Shown here one piece after another: positions 10,961 through 22,689 of a DNA stretch of 64,000 nt. The notes beneath the pieces are model-generated. The model was not told where the DNA came from. It worked only from the letters and a program-made list of their open reading frames with translations, and did no database searches. Position numbers and translations under genes: made by a program. The DNA comes from Lunularia cruciata (taxonomy: Eukaryota; Streptophyta; Marchantiopsida; Lunulariales; Lunulariaceae): contig OX419762.1 in assembly GCA_948567375.1 (NCBI GenBank), positions 32,628,608 through 32,692,607 on the forward strand, read 5' to 3'. Position 1 is the stretch's first letter. The number at the start of each line of letters is the position of its first letter.

Positions 10961-11037
10961 AATATTCTAGGCTAATTTGTCTTATGTGCTACTTTGTGAG
11001 CCTGACTGACTTCGTTGCTCAACTCCATATTGTTACA

Positions 11038-13872
11038 TATTCCCCCGCTGCTAGATGGTGATGTCCTCGTCGCCAGTGAAGCCTCAAATTCCTGGATGGC
11101 AATCTATGCATTGTGGAGGTGAGAAAGAGGTTCCCAAGTGGCATCATGAAGGGGATACCCTTTCCAAAGGACCTTGTACTCCATATGTTGACGACGGCCT
11201 CATTGAATGTGGCAACGTGCAAGGGTACGATCAACTTTGTACTCCTTATGATCATTGATATGGATATGAAGAGGAGGAGGTTGGACTTGGGAGGGAAAGG
11301 AAGAGGGGTTAGGAACAAAGGGTTTCAACTTGGAAACATGAAAGACAGGATGGATACGCATGTGACAAGGCAAGGCAAGACGATAAGCAACAGGAGAGAC
11401 AATTTGGGTGATCTCAAAGGGTCCTATCCAATTAGGGGCAAGTTTACGAACTTGGGTATCAAGTGGGAGAGGGAGGTTACTAGAGGATAGCATGACTTTA
11501 TCACCGACTTCAAAGGTGAGATCTCAACGATGGTGGTCCGCAAATTGTTTTTGGCGATTCTGAGCAACAAGGAGATGAGACTTGGCTTGTTGGAGAGATT
11601 GGGATATAGTGGTCAAGAATGTGGAAGTATGAGGAACCTGAGATGGAAGGGGAGCAAGAAGAGAATCTAGAACAAGCAGATCTTGGCCAAAATTAAGAAA
11701 GAAAGGAGAGAATCCGGTGCTTGCCTGTTTGGAATTGTTGTAGGCAAATTCGGCAGCGGCAAGGCATTCATCCCAATTGGTATGGATGACATTGACAAAG
11801 GCACGCAACATATCCTCCAATGTACGATTTGCACGTTCAGTTTGTCCATCAGTTTGAGGATGATAGGCCGTGGACAAAGCAAGCTTGGTGCCGAGTATCT
11901 AAAAGAGTGCTTGCCAAAACTTCCCGATAAAGCGAGGATCACGGTTGGAGATGAGTACGTGTGGCATTCCATGATGCTTGAAGACATTGTCGAAGTAGAT
12001 TTGCACTAAGGTTGGAGCATCCACGATATCACAGGTTGGTGCCAAGTTGATTTGCTTACTAAGCTTATCCACAAACACCACGATGGCGGTGTGTCCTTGT
12101 TTTGTCTTTGGCAAGGATGTGATGAGATCCAAGCTCACATGCTCCCAACGAGCTGATGTAACGGCAAGCGGTTGAAGGAGTACACCCGGCTTCTGGTTGC
12201 TGGCCTTGTTACGTTGGCAGCTCTCACACAATTGGACAAATTCTTGAACATATCGTGTCATGTTGGGCCACCACCATTGACATTGGAAGGTACCCAAGGT
12301 CTTGTCTACACCCATGTGACCAGCGATGGGTAAATCATGGGCTTCTTGAAGGCGCACAAGTTGAAGATCACCTTTGGCTGGAACATAGATCCGGTCCGCA
12401 TGGAATAGAAGGCCTTCCTTGAAGGAGAAGGTGTTGTACTCCTTGTCACCTGTTGTTAGCCGACCATGTACTATTTGGAAGAAGGGATCTTGTTGTAGAG
12501 CTAACCAAAACTCGTTATGAATCTTGGGATCAATTGACACCGTCGTAATTGCTGCCGCGATGAGAGGAAGAAACTTCAAATCAGGTCGTTGTGATAGAGC
12601 ATCAGGGATGACATGGAACCGACCTGGTTTGTACTCAATTTTGATGTCAAACAATTGGAGTTGCTCTTCCCATCGATGATGTCAACTCTTCATGTGCTCC
12701 CGATGTAAGGTCTGCAACAATGGCTTGTGATCAGTTCGCATGATCATTTGTTTCCCCAAGAGATAATGCCTCCATACCTTGGTGGCATATACCATTGCAA
12801 GTTGTTCTCAATCTCGAGCAGAGTAATTTCTTTCAGCTGTATTTAGTCGGCAAGACACAAAGGCAATAGGATGTAGTCCATTTGGAAATTCTTGTTGCAA
12901 CACAGCTCCAATTGCAAAGTTAGAAGTATCAAAATCAACCACACAAGGTAGTTGAGGATCATATGGTTGAAGAATGGGTCTTGAAGACACCATATGCTTT
13001 AACTTCTGGAATGCTTCTTCATGCTTGGTGGTCCATTGGAAGCTCAAGTTCTTTCCCAAGAGGTCAGTCAATGGTGCAGCCACGTGAGCATAATAGTGGA
13101 TGAACCGTCGGTAAAAACTGGCCAATCCATTGAATGCTCGTACTTTGGTAGCATCCTTTGGGGTAGGCCAATCAGTAATGGCCTTGATCTTCTCTTCTTC
13201 CATCTTGATCCCCTCTGATGAGATCTTATGACCCAAGAAGGTAACCTCCTTCTGCCAAAAAGCACACTTTGACTTCTTGCAGTAAAATTTCCACTATCGT
13301 AGTCGTCTTAGGACTTCTTGCACATGATTCATATGTTCTTCCTTTGTCCTACTATAGATTAAGATATCATCTAAGAACACTACCGCGGACTGATCCAATA
13401 GTCCCTCCAACACCTGATGCATCTGATCCATGAAGACTGCTGGAGCATTAGTGAGTCCGAAAGGTAGAACTCTCCACTCAAAATGTCCATACCTTGTGCG
13501 AAAGGCAGTCTTTTGCATGTCCTCTCCTTCAATAAGAATTTGCCAATAGCCACTACGAAGATCTAGCTTGGAAAAGTAGCGTGCTCCACTTAATTGATCA
13601 AGCAGGTCATCGATCCGAGGCAAGGGATATGCATTCTTCACGGTTTGCTTATTGAGCACACGGTAATCAATATAGAAACGAAGTCCTCCATCCTTCTTTG
13701 GAACAAATAGTACCGGTGCTCCCCACGGAGAGGTACTATGTTGTATGAAATCCTTCTCCAACAACTCTGTAAGTGTTGTTCGCAACTCCTCCAACTCCTT
13801 TGGTGAGAGCCGATAGATTGGTCAACTCACTGGAGTACTCCTTGGCAATAACTCGATCTTGAAGGGCATTCC
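11038..13872 (-). pseudogene. Family D pol: RT, RNase H, integrase, chromodomain
   Basis: In order on the minus strand: RT with [32 protein letters not shown] and the catalytic FLDD at 13363-13377; RNase H (VVDFDTSNFAIGAVLQQEFP); integrase with an HHCC zinc site (HDLPIAGHMGVDK, CESCQRNK) and the DDE core (SLDLITSLP, SNRDPRFIGKFW, HPQTDGQTERANRTLEDML); a GPF module (NWIGPFEITQIV); and a chromodomain at about 11077-11250 (EYKVLWKGYPLHDATWEP). Chromodomains tether integration to chosen chromatin. Stops near 13294, 12805, 12680, 11898, 11521 and 11199 interrupt an otherwise collinear reading. Confidence 0.9.
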
Positions 13873-15563
13873 TCAATCAGAGGATAATCCCTTTGGCAGA
13901 TCATCCGGAAACACATCTGAAAACTCTTGAACTATTTGATCAACCGTTGCTTGATGCGGCACCCGGCCTTCCTCAGATTGTTCTTGTGCAATCCGCTTGA
14001 TCCACACCGTGAATACAGACTTATCTTCCTCCAGAGCTTGCTCTATGGCTGCTTCATAAACAAACTTCCCTTCTAGGGACTCATCTCTCTTCCAAGCTTG
14101 CTCCATGGTTGCTTTCTTGGCAAACTTCCCATCTTGGGACTCATCTCCCTTCCAGATTTGCTCTATGGCTACCTTCTCAACAAACTTCCCATCTTGGGAC
14201 TGACTATTCTTAGGTGTCTTACTTAGAGGTGCCAGACAACCTAATTGGAAATTCATACGTTGGTGTTGTACTTGAATTTGATGTCGGGTCCAATCGAATT
14301 GAACCTTATGACGTTCAAGCCAAGGTAGACCCAAAATGATATCATAGTGTAGAGGTGCCACTACAAACCTCATACACTCCAAATACTCCTTCCCGATCTT
14401 CAAGGTAACAGGATGCGAGGTGCGAAATGCAGAACCTTTTCTACCATCCGCCATCATCAACCTACTTCCAATCACTGGCTTGATAGGAATACCCAATTCC
14501 TTTGCTACTTGCATAGATATGCAATTCTCTGAACTTCCAGAATCAACCAAAATCCTACAACCCCGATGAGATATTGTACCTTGCAAGTGAAGCAAACTTG
14601 CATAGGTCAAGCCTTCAATCCCATTGGAACTAATCAAGCTCCTAATAGGCGGCTCAAAATCTCCTACTGGGATTCTTCGTTTCCCAGATCATTCCGTTCC
14701 ACAAACTCCATCTGGGCAACTTGTCGAGGTCACCCATTCCTAAGTGGACATTCAGCAATGCGATGTCCAACTTGGCAACAATAAAAGCAACCTCCATTTT
14801 GTCGTAATCTTTCTCTATCTGTTGCGCCAAGTGGTCTTTGTTGGATAGCATCAATCTCTATTGGTACCGGTTCTTCCACTCGCAATACTGGTAGGTTTTG
14901 TGTAGGTTGAGGTCAAGACCAAGTTGTCACAACTAAGGAATCAAAACGCTCAGCCAATTGCATGGCTTCTTCTACGTTCTGTGGCTCTCACATGGTCACC
15001 TCCAATCTGGTTCGTGACTTCAATCCTTGCACAAATCGATCCAGAACTTCACCTTCTTGGATATTTGGAATTTGCATGATGATATTCTGAAATTGTGTGA
15101 TGTAGCTTCTCATTGAGCCAATCTGCCTCAACTCCGCCAATTTATCTTGTGCAGCTCGGGTGGCATTTATAGTTTGAAATCGACCAAGTATTGCATCTTT
15201 GAATTCTGCCCATGTCAAAATCGGTGTAACGATTTGTCATTCAGCTCTTTCTACTTGGAATCGCCACCAAAGTTTTGCCACGCCATCCAACTGGCTAGAA
15301 GCCAAGAGAATTTGTTTCCGCTTGTCTTGAAGATTGGTGGCTTCAAAGTAACGTTCACAGTCAAACACAAAATTCTCCATTGTGCTTGGAAGATTCTTGC
15401 CTTCAAACACCTTGGGTTTCGAGAATCGAATACGATCTTCTCCATCTTGAACTGGCGCTCTATCTATCTGTTTGCGTCGTTGCTGGTCTTGTTCATCCAA
15501 CAATCGAGTAAGATGCTGGATTTGTTGTTGCATTGCAAGGATAACATCCTGTATTGCCGCCAT
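13873..15563 (-). pseudogene. Family D gag and protease
   Basis: A true ATG at 15563 opens gag (MAAIQDVILAMQQQIQHLTR), with the capsid-like stretch FDCERYFEATNLQDKRK and LASSQLDGVAKLWWRF, stopping at 15236 and resuming (TWAEFKDAILGRFQTINAT). A CX2CX4HX4C knuckle (CFYCCQVGHRIAEC) is at 14748-14789. The aspartic protease follows with RILVDSGSSEN (DSG at 14536-14544) and ILGLPWLERH. At least four in-frame stops lie between 15236 and 14660. Gag packages element RNA; the protease cleaves the polyprotein. The layout is the normal single gag-pol frame of chromoviruses. Confidence 0.88.
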
Positions 15564-15821
15564 CGTTACTACTCTATTCCACTACCCTCAATTTATCTAG
15601 TTGATTAACACATAGATACAACACGTCCACTGTTCTCCATAAGTTACAACTGGAAGTATCAAGGGTTCCTCTGACACGGTGATCATATGCAAAAAATCCT
15701 GCCCAAAGCATGAGGTGATGAATTAAGTGAAATGATGCTTTGGTAATATCTGGACATGAAAGTCCCAATGGTTTGGTGGAAGTGGATTTGGTGGTTCATA
15801 AATTCCATCCATCCCATTCTT

Positions 15822-15833
15822 GCTCTGATACCA
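15822..15833 (-). other. Primer binding site, initiator tRNA-Met
   Basis: The minus strand reads TTGGTATCAGAGCAAGA right after the 5' LTR, the common plant sequence complementary to the 3' end of initiator tRNA-Met. Confidence 0.9.
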
Positions 15834-15834
15834 A

Positions 15835-16104
15835 TGTAAAAGACTGAAACCGAGGAGAGAAATAGGAGAATGGAAACTCACATTGGGACACTTGAATGAG
15901 AGAAAACTATGAATGCCTAGCATGAGCTTTGGCTTTGGTATTTATAGGTAGCATACAAGGCCCTTGAGAAGCTTCTGAAGAAGCTTCCTCAAGCCCCTTT
16001 CTTAGAGTGCAAGCCAAGTTAACTAGGAAGCTTCTCAAGAAGCTTCCTTCTAGAAGTCATCTACTTGGCATGCAAGCTAAGCTAGTTAGAAGCTTCTAGA
16101 AGAT
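15835..16104 (-). repeat. Family D 5' LTR, truncated
   Basis: Matches 10612 onward for about 270 bp including the GAAGCTTC repeats, then changes to family A sequence at about 16104. The remaining 150 bp are missing. Confidence 0.85.
16088..16102. promoter_or_regulatory. Perfect three-unit heat-shock element
   Basis: AGAAGCTTCTAGAAG fits nGAAnnTTCnnGAAn exactly. The matching site in the 3' LTR (10864-10878) has GAC for the last GAA. Function is inferred. Confidence 0.5.
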
Positions 16105-16478
16105 ATTTCTTTCACACATTTCTAGAAAAATGTGAAGAAAAAGTATGTGGATAGAGCCTAAAGAGGGCTAAACCGGGAAGAAATAAGAAGAAGCGGGGGT
16201 TTGAAGTAAAGCCCAAAGTCGAGCTTGGGTCAAGCCACAAAGTAGAACCCAAAGACACAAAGACAAAGAAGAAGAAGTAGAGACTTTGTGTTGAGCAGCA
16301 TGATTGGTTCCAAAGAACCTGTAACAAACTTCTTTGTAGTCGGTGCAATCAAGAAAGTACGCGAGAAGAAAGTAATGACCTCGGGATCAAGAAGTCCTTG
16401 ATAGTGATAGGAACCAACTTCACCAAATTGGAGACTGACGAGGAGGAGCAATTGAAGAACGACCAATCAACGTAGGAC

Positions 16479-16486
16479 TATAAAAT
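16479..16486 (+). promoter_or_regulatory. TATA-like box before the LTR-encoded frame
   Basis: TATAAAAT preceded by GACCAATCAA (a CCAAT motif), 33 bases before ATG 16512. The same arrangement occurs at 62411. Confidence 0.35.
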
Positions 16487-16511
16487 TACAAGTCGTGTGA
16501 GGAAGTAAGCA

Positions 16512-18774
16512 ATGTCCAGTCGCTACCCGATTCCTATTTAGAGTCAACCGGAAGTAATGCAAATTGCAAATCCGTAGGAAGAAGAGTGGGTTAGGATCTT
16601 GGGAACAATTTTCCACAAGAAGAGGGTGAGGAAGCACACAATGACCCCAAAAATGAGTAAGCAAAGTACGGTGAGAGTGAGGAATTTGTTTAATCAACCT
16701 TGCACCAAGAATGGGCATAAGGTGGATAGTTATAGAGATTCCAAGCAAAGATAGATAGTAAGCGTGATGATGGCAATGTTCAAGCCAGAGCAAACCACCT
16801 ATGTTACTATGCAGCTGGCGGTGTTCTTTCACCAAATGTTTGTGGGAGGGGCAGTAGATTGGGCAAAATGTTTGCATCAGAGAGTGGGGCAGATGATTTT
16901 GGGATAGAGAATGGATATGCTACCACATTACTTTGTGCCCTTTGCAGTGCATTTTTATTTTGGGTTGAACTTGCTAACCTTGGAAGAACAAAATTGAATG
17001 CGTTTGCACTTTCATCCGGATTTACAGAATGAAGCAGATGTAGATGAGCAATATTATATGGAGAGAGTGCGCAATGAAGACGAGTACTACAAAAAGAGTG
17101 GGAAGGAGAAAATCATAGCAATTGACCTTCCAAGGGCTAGAAAGAGAGCCAAGCCTAAGAGTCATGTTGCGACAGTCCAACCCCAGAAGGTTCTGAAGCT
17201 TAACCCAGCAGCGGTGGTACTAAGAACAAAGGAAGCCATGCAAGAATCAAAAGAAGAGTCAGAAGGAGAAACTGGATCAAAGGAAGACATGTTGGGAGAG
17301 GAAGAGGAGTTCATGTTACAAAGTGAGGAGTCAATCAGTGACAGCGAAGGCAAAGCCGAGGTTCAGCAAACGTGAAAGCCGATAACCGATGCCAGAAAGC
17401 CGAGTCCCGAGGTTTCCTTGATTGAACGAGGAAGTGAGAAGAAGAAGGGAGAGAAAGGTGTGGCACAACCCCATATTGCCAAGGAGAAGAATGTTACGAC
17501 CACATATGAAAGTGGGGCCCAATAAAGTTACTTTGGAAGGAGGAGAAAGATCAGAAGAAGAAACTTTGAAGGTGCAAATATTGCAAGTTCGGGGCAAGGA
17601 GCAAGAAGTGGAGTGGTCGGAACCCGAAGGCCAAGCCGATGAAGCAAAGTGCAAAGGAGTGGACTATCTATCTAAGGTAGTATGTCCATTGTTGATGATG
17701 CTCTAGCAAAAGAAGATGGAAATGGTAAGTGCCAATCTCGAGGTGCCAGATGAGTTGGCAATAGTAAAGACCTGGAGTGCGGAAACCTCATTGTTGCAAA
17801 GTAAGTTAACAAGGGTGGAGATGGAAGTCAAAGAACTTTGGGTTGAGGAGGTTCTTTGGAGTAAGCACTTTGAAGTGACCAGGGAGGAATTAGTAAAGAG
17901 TCGCAAGGAGTCAAAAGAGAGGACTGCGTTGGTTGAAGTGTTGAAAGGAGAACTTGCAAATGCGCGTGTAGAGTTAATTCACTTGAAAGCAATTGCAGCA
18001 TTAATGGAGCAGGAGTTGGAGAGTCTCAAGAAGAAGGCAATGGAGAAAGATCAAGCCTGGCAATCCAAGTTAGCAGAGCATAGTAGAGAAGAAGACCGGT
18101 TGCAAGGATTGGTGCGAGTAGTAGAGGAGCAAATTTCTGTGAACTAGAGGGAGAAGGAAGCATTGAAGACCAAATTTGAAGACAAACTCCAAATGTATCA
18201 TAGTGAATTGGAGGAAGAGAGGAAGAAGGAGAAGCTTATGGTCAAAGAAGAAGCGGATGAGGTAGGCAAAGTCATCAATGAAATCAAGGCAATGTTGAGT
18301 ACGGAAGTTGAAGGTAAACTCGAGGAGGTGAGATTGCACGAGTTGAAGTTGTTGGTGCAGGAGATGCGCAAGAGAAAAGCGAGGGATGCAGAGTTGAATA
18401 ATTTATTAATTTGGTTGAGAGATTGTGTAGATAGGAAAATGTTAGAGGTGGGAGACAATGTGTGTCTCAGACTAGATCTGATTAGAATAGAACTAGATAA
18501 ACCTCATAGGGAGGTGCACGACGTACAAAGACCCAATGTTGCAAAAAGAGGAATTCAAGTGTCTTCAAACTTATCATTTGATACATTAAAGAAAAATGGG
18601 TCGGAAGATAAGGAGATAGGAAGATTACCCTTGACCTCAATTATAGTTTGTAGTGAAGAAATTGTGGAAATAGAAGAGTTAGGAGTAGGATTAGATAGAC
18701 CAAAGGATGGTGAAATTATAGTGGGATCATCAGGTTTGAAAGCCGATGACGAGGTAGACATCGGATTGGGGTAG
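16512..18774 (+). pseudogene. LTR-encoded coiled-coil protein, copy in the truncated LTR
   Basis: ATG 16512 opens MSSRYPIPI. The part of the N-terminal domain around the ITFLAWN block is deleted near 16680; the rest follows (TTYVTMQLAVFFHQMF, HFYFGLNLLTLEEQN), then the acidic linker (17220-17372). From 17422 one frame runs to 18774 with only two TAG codons (17704-17706 and 18145-18147): VDYLSKVVCPLL, the long coiled coil (RLHELKLLVQEMRKRKARD) and the tail EVDIGLG. So the C-terminal two thirds are close to open. It is closest in detail to the copy in the 3' LTR at 62445. No enzymatic motif is visible. Confidence 0.8.
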
Positions 18775-18890
18775 AAACAGATTTGAGATTTGAAGAGGCA
18801 AATATGAAGAGGTGCATTGTCATTTCAGATCTGCACGTTAGAAGAGTTCTTGTAGAATGGTATTTTTGTTAGAACTATTGTTTGCTTCAC

Positions 18891-18898
18891 TATTTAAG
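18891..18898 (+). promoter_or_regulatory. TATA-like box of this family A LTR
   Basis: TATTTAAG, 682 bp before the LTR end, as in the other copies. Confidence 0.55.
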
Positions 18899-19572
18899 AG
18901 TGGCATTGGCAATGAGCTGTTGTTCAATATTCATATTTCTGAAGATAGATAAAGTGAAGTGTTGTTTTCAGTGCTCGTCACTTGAGCTTAATTCTGAGTA
19001 TCAACTCTATGTCTATGTTTGTGAGTGTGTGGAGAAATTCAAAGTGCAAGTCAATGTGCTTGGTGGATGTTGGATTCCGTAGCCTTGATCTTCATTTTTT
19101 GTGTTTGATCTTGAGTGAAGTGCAATCAAAGTAATGCCTTGACAGATCTGAGAGGAATTGTAGTGTTGTTAGTATTCTGCATTTGTGAGTGCAGCACAAA
19201 GTTGATGTGAAGCAATTTCAATCAAGGAAGTTGTGCCTTCAGTGGAGGGGTGGAACACAATTCTGATGCCAAGTCATTTTTTGCAATGAAGTACCGTCTT
19301 TGGGAGAATTTGAATCATCACAATCAAGATTTGTTTAGACAAAATTTGCTATGTTGTGATTATGGATGTGTGTATTTGTGACAAGTTGTAAAGATTGTGA
19401 GCTTGTTACTCTCTTTTGGGTGTAATTGCTACCTGAGAGATTAAAGATGAAATCAAGAAGGACTACATTGTGACATTTGACTTCATATTTGACCAATTTT
19501 GAATTGTAACTCTACGGAAACGAACTTTATTTCCCTGATTACCCCAAAAGTGATATTTTCCGGGTTGTAACA

Positions 19573-20319
19573 CTTCTCCCATAGTTGCACCACATTGATC
19601 TTGAGATTTGCAAGTTGTTTTATGATAGTTTGAAGTGGATCCTTTGGTGGAGGTGTGAGAACTCAAGCAACTACTACTCGTGGTGCAACCCTTATCACCA
19701 AAGTATCGGAAGTTCCACCATACTTGTAGCCTTGAGGAGGATGCACAGCCTCCTTCACCACCAAATCACTCTCATCCCCTTCCAAACTCTTCTCCATACC
19801 AATTGTGATCTTGATAGCTTCAACCTTGGAAGAAGGTTTCTCATATCTCTCCTTGCTTCTTATTTGTGGTCACAACCCTCCCGCAAAATTCTTGGTGAGC
19901 ATGGCCCTTATGCCAATCATAGTAGTCTCCACATCATCCCCACCCTTCCTCAACACTACGCAAAATCTGGACTCTAACTTTTCCACTCTTTCCACATAGA
20001 CTCTCACTTTCTCTCCATCTCCTTGCTTGAGAAAGGTAACCTCACTCATCAATCTCTCATAACTATCATTTGGAAGAAAGTTCTCAATGAGTGTTGAAGT
20101 CAAACTCTCCCAAGACTCTTCTTGCCCATCTCTCCTCTCTCTTTTTTGGTATTTTGGCTCATACCATGTAAGTGTTGCATCCTCAAAGAAATCTGGTAAT
20201 AATGGGGCCCCCTCATTCTTCCTCCTCTCATTGTTTCCTATGCAAGCTCTCTTGAAGTCTCTCACAAAGGCCTCCACATCTTCTCCATCATTGCCAAAGA
20301 AAACCGGAAGTTTCCCCAT
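19573..20319 (-). pseudogene. Family C gag, N-terminal part
   Basis: ATG 20319 opens MGKLPVFFGNDGEDVEAFVR, an uninterrupted frame to 19870 containing the retrotransposon gag pattern (FFEDATLTWYEPKYQKRERR, WESLTSTLIENFLPNDSYER, VEKLESRFCVVLRKGG). It continues with small breaks to 19573, where the sequence PQIRS and beyond is disrupted. The family C copy at 52080-52815 has the same protein with a frameshift, so this is the better preserved gag start. Gag forms the particle around element RNA. Confidence 0.85.
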
Positions 20320-20805
20320 CTTAACCCCTCACTATCTTTCTTTTCTCTCAATTTTTCTTTCTCTTTTCTTTTCTCTCACTCTATAACTAATAGATTATGT
20401 ACATGACTAACACCATTTGAGAGTAAACCACCCTAGAGAACACAAAAGTTTTAGGTTACTCCAAGGTTTCTATAGCAACATCAAATCCTAGAGTGCATAT
20501 TAATCAAACTCTCATGGACAGTTTATCCATAAGTTTAAATATTATCTCCATCACTAATCTTGAGAACTAGCTTATGAAAGTGGTAGTATTTCTGTAGTTA
20601 TACTAAGACTCTCTCCAAGATCCTTCACCGAAGTCTCCAAAAGTGCTTTTACTTTGCTACACTCATGTCCTTTTGGAAGTTCTTCCACTCCACAAACCTC
20701 ACACAACTCCTCGGTCTTAGATCTTCTCACTCCCAATCTTGGTGAAGAAGGTCAAACATGCAAACCCAAGTCAATTAATCCTCTCCTTTCCTTCAATATC
20801 TTGCT

Positions 20806-21213
20806 CTAAAAGGTCAATGGACATGAAATTGCCTTATGTTCCTTCTCTCCACATAGAAAGCACTTAGACTCACTCTTTCCTCCAAGTGGTGTAGGTTTTT
20901 GGATCCTCTCAACACTCTCTTCAAATTCTATTGTAAACTCTCTTTTCCTCAAATCTACCCCTAAAATCACCTTAGACCCTTGGAGAACCTTACATAGTCT
21001 CAATGTCCACTCTTGATAACCCAAGATGAATCACTCAAACATGATTTTTGTTGCTCTCAAACTCCTCAAGCATGAGATCTCAACTTTACAGAATTGACCA
21101 TTACTCAAAATGTCACTTAACTCTCTCAATTGGTATATCACAATCCTCTGAAATTTTTCACACTTAAAAAAAACTCTTGGGTGTCTCTCCTTGCAAAAAT
21201 TAAAATCTTCCAT
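20806..21213 (-). pseudogene. Extra frame between LTR and gag with a CCHC zinc knuckle (family C)
   Basis: ATG 21213 opens MEDFNFCKERHPRVFFKCEK; the frame continues through one TGA (21031-21033) to TTF-stop at 20806. It ends with a proper CX2CX4HX4C knuckle, CFLCGEKEHKAISC, at about 20826-20867, after a stretch rich in beta-type residues (KVILGVDLRKREFTIEFEES). A second Cys/His cluster (CEVCGVEELPKGHEC) follows in a nearby frame at about 20640-20690. The same frame is present in the other family C copy (53052-53717). It lies upstream of gag, where Tat/Ogre-type elements also carry an additional ORF. Likely nucleic-acid binding; family not identified. Confidence 0.6.
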
Positions 21214-21847
21214 TGTACCATTTGGCCTAGACACCTTTCTATTCAGCACACATATTTCAGATTTGGTCTGAAAACCACCCCCCTCACTTAAAATTTCATA
21301 ACTCCCTATGAAAGAAAGATCTTTCTCTAATTTTTGTGTCAAAAGGTAGGATATAATGCATTGGATGTTTTTGAAACATTTCAGAAAAACCCATTGAAAA
21401 TTGAAGAAATGGCAGTTTTTGTACAATTTTCTAGAGAGCATGCAATTGCCGGAACAATTTACCCTATCCACTTTCAAAACTTCTAGCTCAAAGCGGATAG
21501 TAGCTCTCACAAAAATTTCATAAATTCTAGCTGAAGGATAACCCAAGCTTTCATGTGTAGAATATTCAAGCCCAGATCTAAAACTTGAGATTTTGCTCAA
21601 AATCACCTTAATTTCCAAAATTTGCAATCCACCTCACACAATCTCTCCAAATCCTCCCATGTGTACAAGATATACAAAATCACCTCAAAGACATCATAAC
21701 AAACTACAAGGTATAAAAATGGGTCCAATTTTTCTAACAGAAGTTCAACAATCTCCTCCACTAAAGTTCTCTCCAAGTGAGCTTTGATAGCCTCCTTCTA
21801 TCTAATATAGAATTGTACATGTAACATTATCTTACCTTCTAGAGAGG

Positions 21848-21868
21848 TCTCTGCAACGGAACCAAAAA
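21848..21868 (-). other. Primer binding site of family C (copy 1)
   Basis: Minus strand after the LTR: TTTTTGGTTCCGTTGCAGAG. It resembles the TGGCGCCGTTGCCGGGG type found in Athila/Tat elements. The better copy at 54362-54382 reads TTTTTGGTTCCGTTGCCGGG. Confidence 0.6.
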
Positions 21869-22312
21869 TGTGAGCTTGCATGTCTCTCACTCAAGATGAA
21901 CCTCTGATGGCTATTATGGTAGTGCACCATGGACTAAGAAGGCAAAGAACCCCAACTCCATCATACTCCTCCAAGGCTAACACTCCAAGACTCAATACAT
22001 TGCTCACTAGAGAACTCAATGAGAGAGAGATAGTTGCAAATGAAAGGATGATGAGTACCTCCTCATCCCTTGTTTATATACTTGTGAAATAGTTATGCAC
22101 TAAAGTTACTATTTATCAAAGTAACTCAAGTTACTAGGCTAAAAGTCAAGTAAAGTCAAAAGTATAAAGGAACATATATCCACATGGGCATATTCCACTA
22201 AGGATGTGATCTTATCTTGAACCAACAACTAAGTCAAGGATTCCGTCACATGGGCTATCCTTGGACTATAGAAGAATCCAAAACAAAAAGGCTTGTGGGC
22301 CTAAGAGTTCTC
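21869..22312 (-). repeat. Family C 5' LTR, cut inside
   Basis: From the LTR 3' end (TGTGAGCTTGC on the plus strand) for about 440 bp, then it ends in an inverted repeat and changes to family A. The rest of the 692-bp LTR is missing. Confidence 0.85.
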
Positions 22313-22333
22313 AACTCTTAGGCCCACAAGCCT
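22289..22333. repeat. Perfect palindrome at the junction of families C and A
   Basis: Arms of 21 bp (22289-22309 and 22313-22333, starting AGGCTTGTGGGCC) with a 3-base loop CTC. The left arm is normal family C LTR sequence; the right arm is its inverted copy, followed at once by family A sequence. Confidence 0.9.
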
Positions 22334-22555
22334 CTCAGATTCCACTTCACTTAGGATCAAACACACAGAATAAAGATCACGGTTATGGAATCCAACATCC
22401 AACAAACACACCAACTTGCACTTCAAAATTCTCCACACACTCACTAACACAGAAACATTGAATTAAGCTCAAGTGATGAGCATTGAACTCAACATTTGCT
22501 TTATCTATCTTCTAAAATTTTGAATATTGAATAACATAACATTGCAAATGCCTCC

Positions 22556-22563
22556 TTTAAATA
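22556..22563 (-). promoter_or_regulatory. TATA-like box of the minus-strand A fragment
   Basis: TATTTAAA followed by GGAGGCATTTGC on the minus strand, same context as the other A LTRs. Confidence 0.5.
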
Positions 22564-22689
22564 GTAGATCAATTGACAATTGCTAACAACTATACTATTC
22601 AACAACAACTTTACCAACCTACAGATCCAAAATGACAATGCACCTCTTCATATCTACCTCTACCTATCTCAAAACTATTACTACTCCGA

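Larger units (their letters stand above)
10612..11037 (-). repeat. Family D 3' LTR, 426 bp
   Basis: Matches 15835-16104 from its first base. The reverse strand starts TGTAACAATATGG and ends GTCTTTTACA. It carries a CCTATAAATACC box at 10714-10725 (minus strand) and, upstream of it, tandem units rich in GAAGCTTC. It is preceded on the minus strand by the polypurine tract near 11038-11052. Confidence 0.9.
10612..16104 (-). mobile_element. Family D: chromovirus-type Ty3/gypsy element
   Basis: Minus-strand element with 3' LTR 10612-11037, polypurine tract, pol, gag and primer site, and a 5' LTR starting at 15835 that is cut at about 16104 by family A sequence. The plus-strand LTR ends are TGTAAAAGAC...TGTTACA. 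Order on the minus strand is gag (zinc knuckle), protease, RT, RNase H, integrase, chromodomain, which with a tRNA-iMet primer site defines a plant chromovirus. Many in-frame stops make it inactive. The left end abuts the 72-bp spacer after the family C LTR; target duplications cannot be checked because the right LTR is truncated. Confidence 0.92.
16105..19572 (+). mobile_element. Family A LTR (long form), left end missing
   Basis: Homologous to the LTRs at 62022 and 33666 from the region about 100 bp inside the LTR to the end CGGGTTGTAACA (terminal CACA changed). The first bases TGTGGTACCC are absent: it joins the cut 5' LTR of family D at about 16104. On the right it abuts a family C gag region at 19573 with no matching target duplication, so this copy was rearranged after insertion. 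It carries the LTR-encoded frame 16512-18774 and a TATA-like box at 18891. Confidence 0.85.
19573..22312 (-). mobile_element. 5' part of a minus-strand family C element
   Basis: Reads on the minus strand: partial LTR (22312-21869), primer site, 1.5-kb leader with a zinc-knuckle frame, then the start of gag, which ends abruptly at 19573 against a family A LTR. The rest of gag-pol is absent. The corresponding region of the longer family C copy is 52080-54830, to which it is closely similar in sequence and order. Confidence 0.88.
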
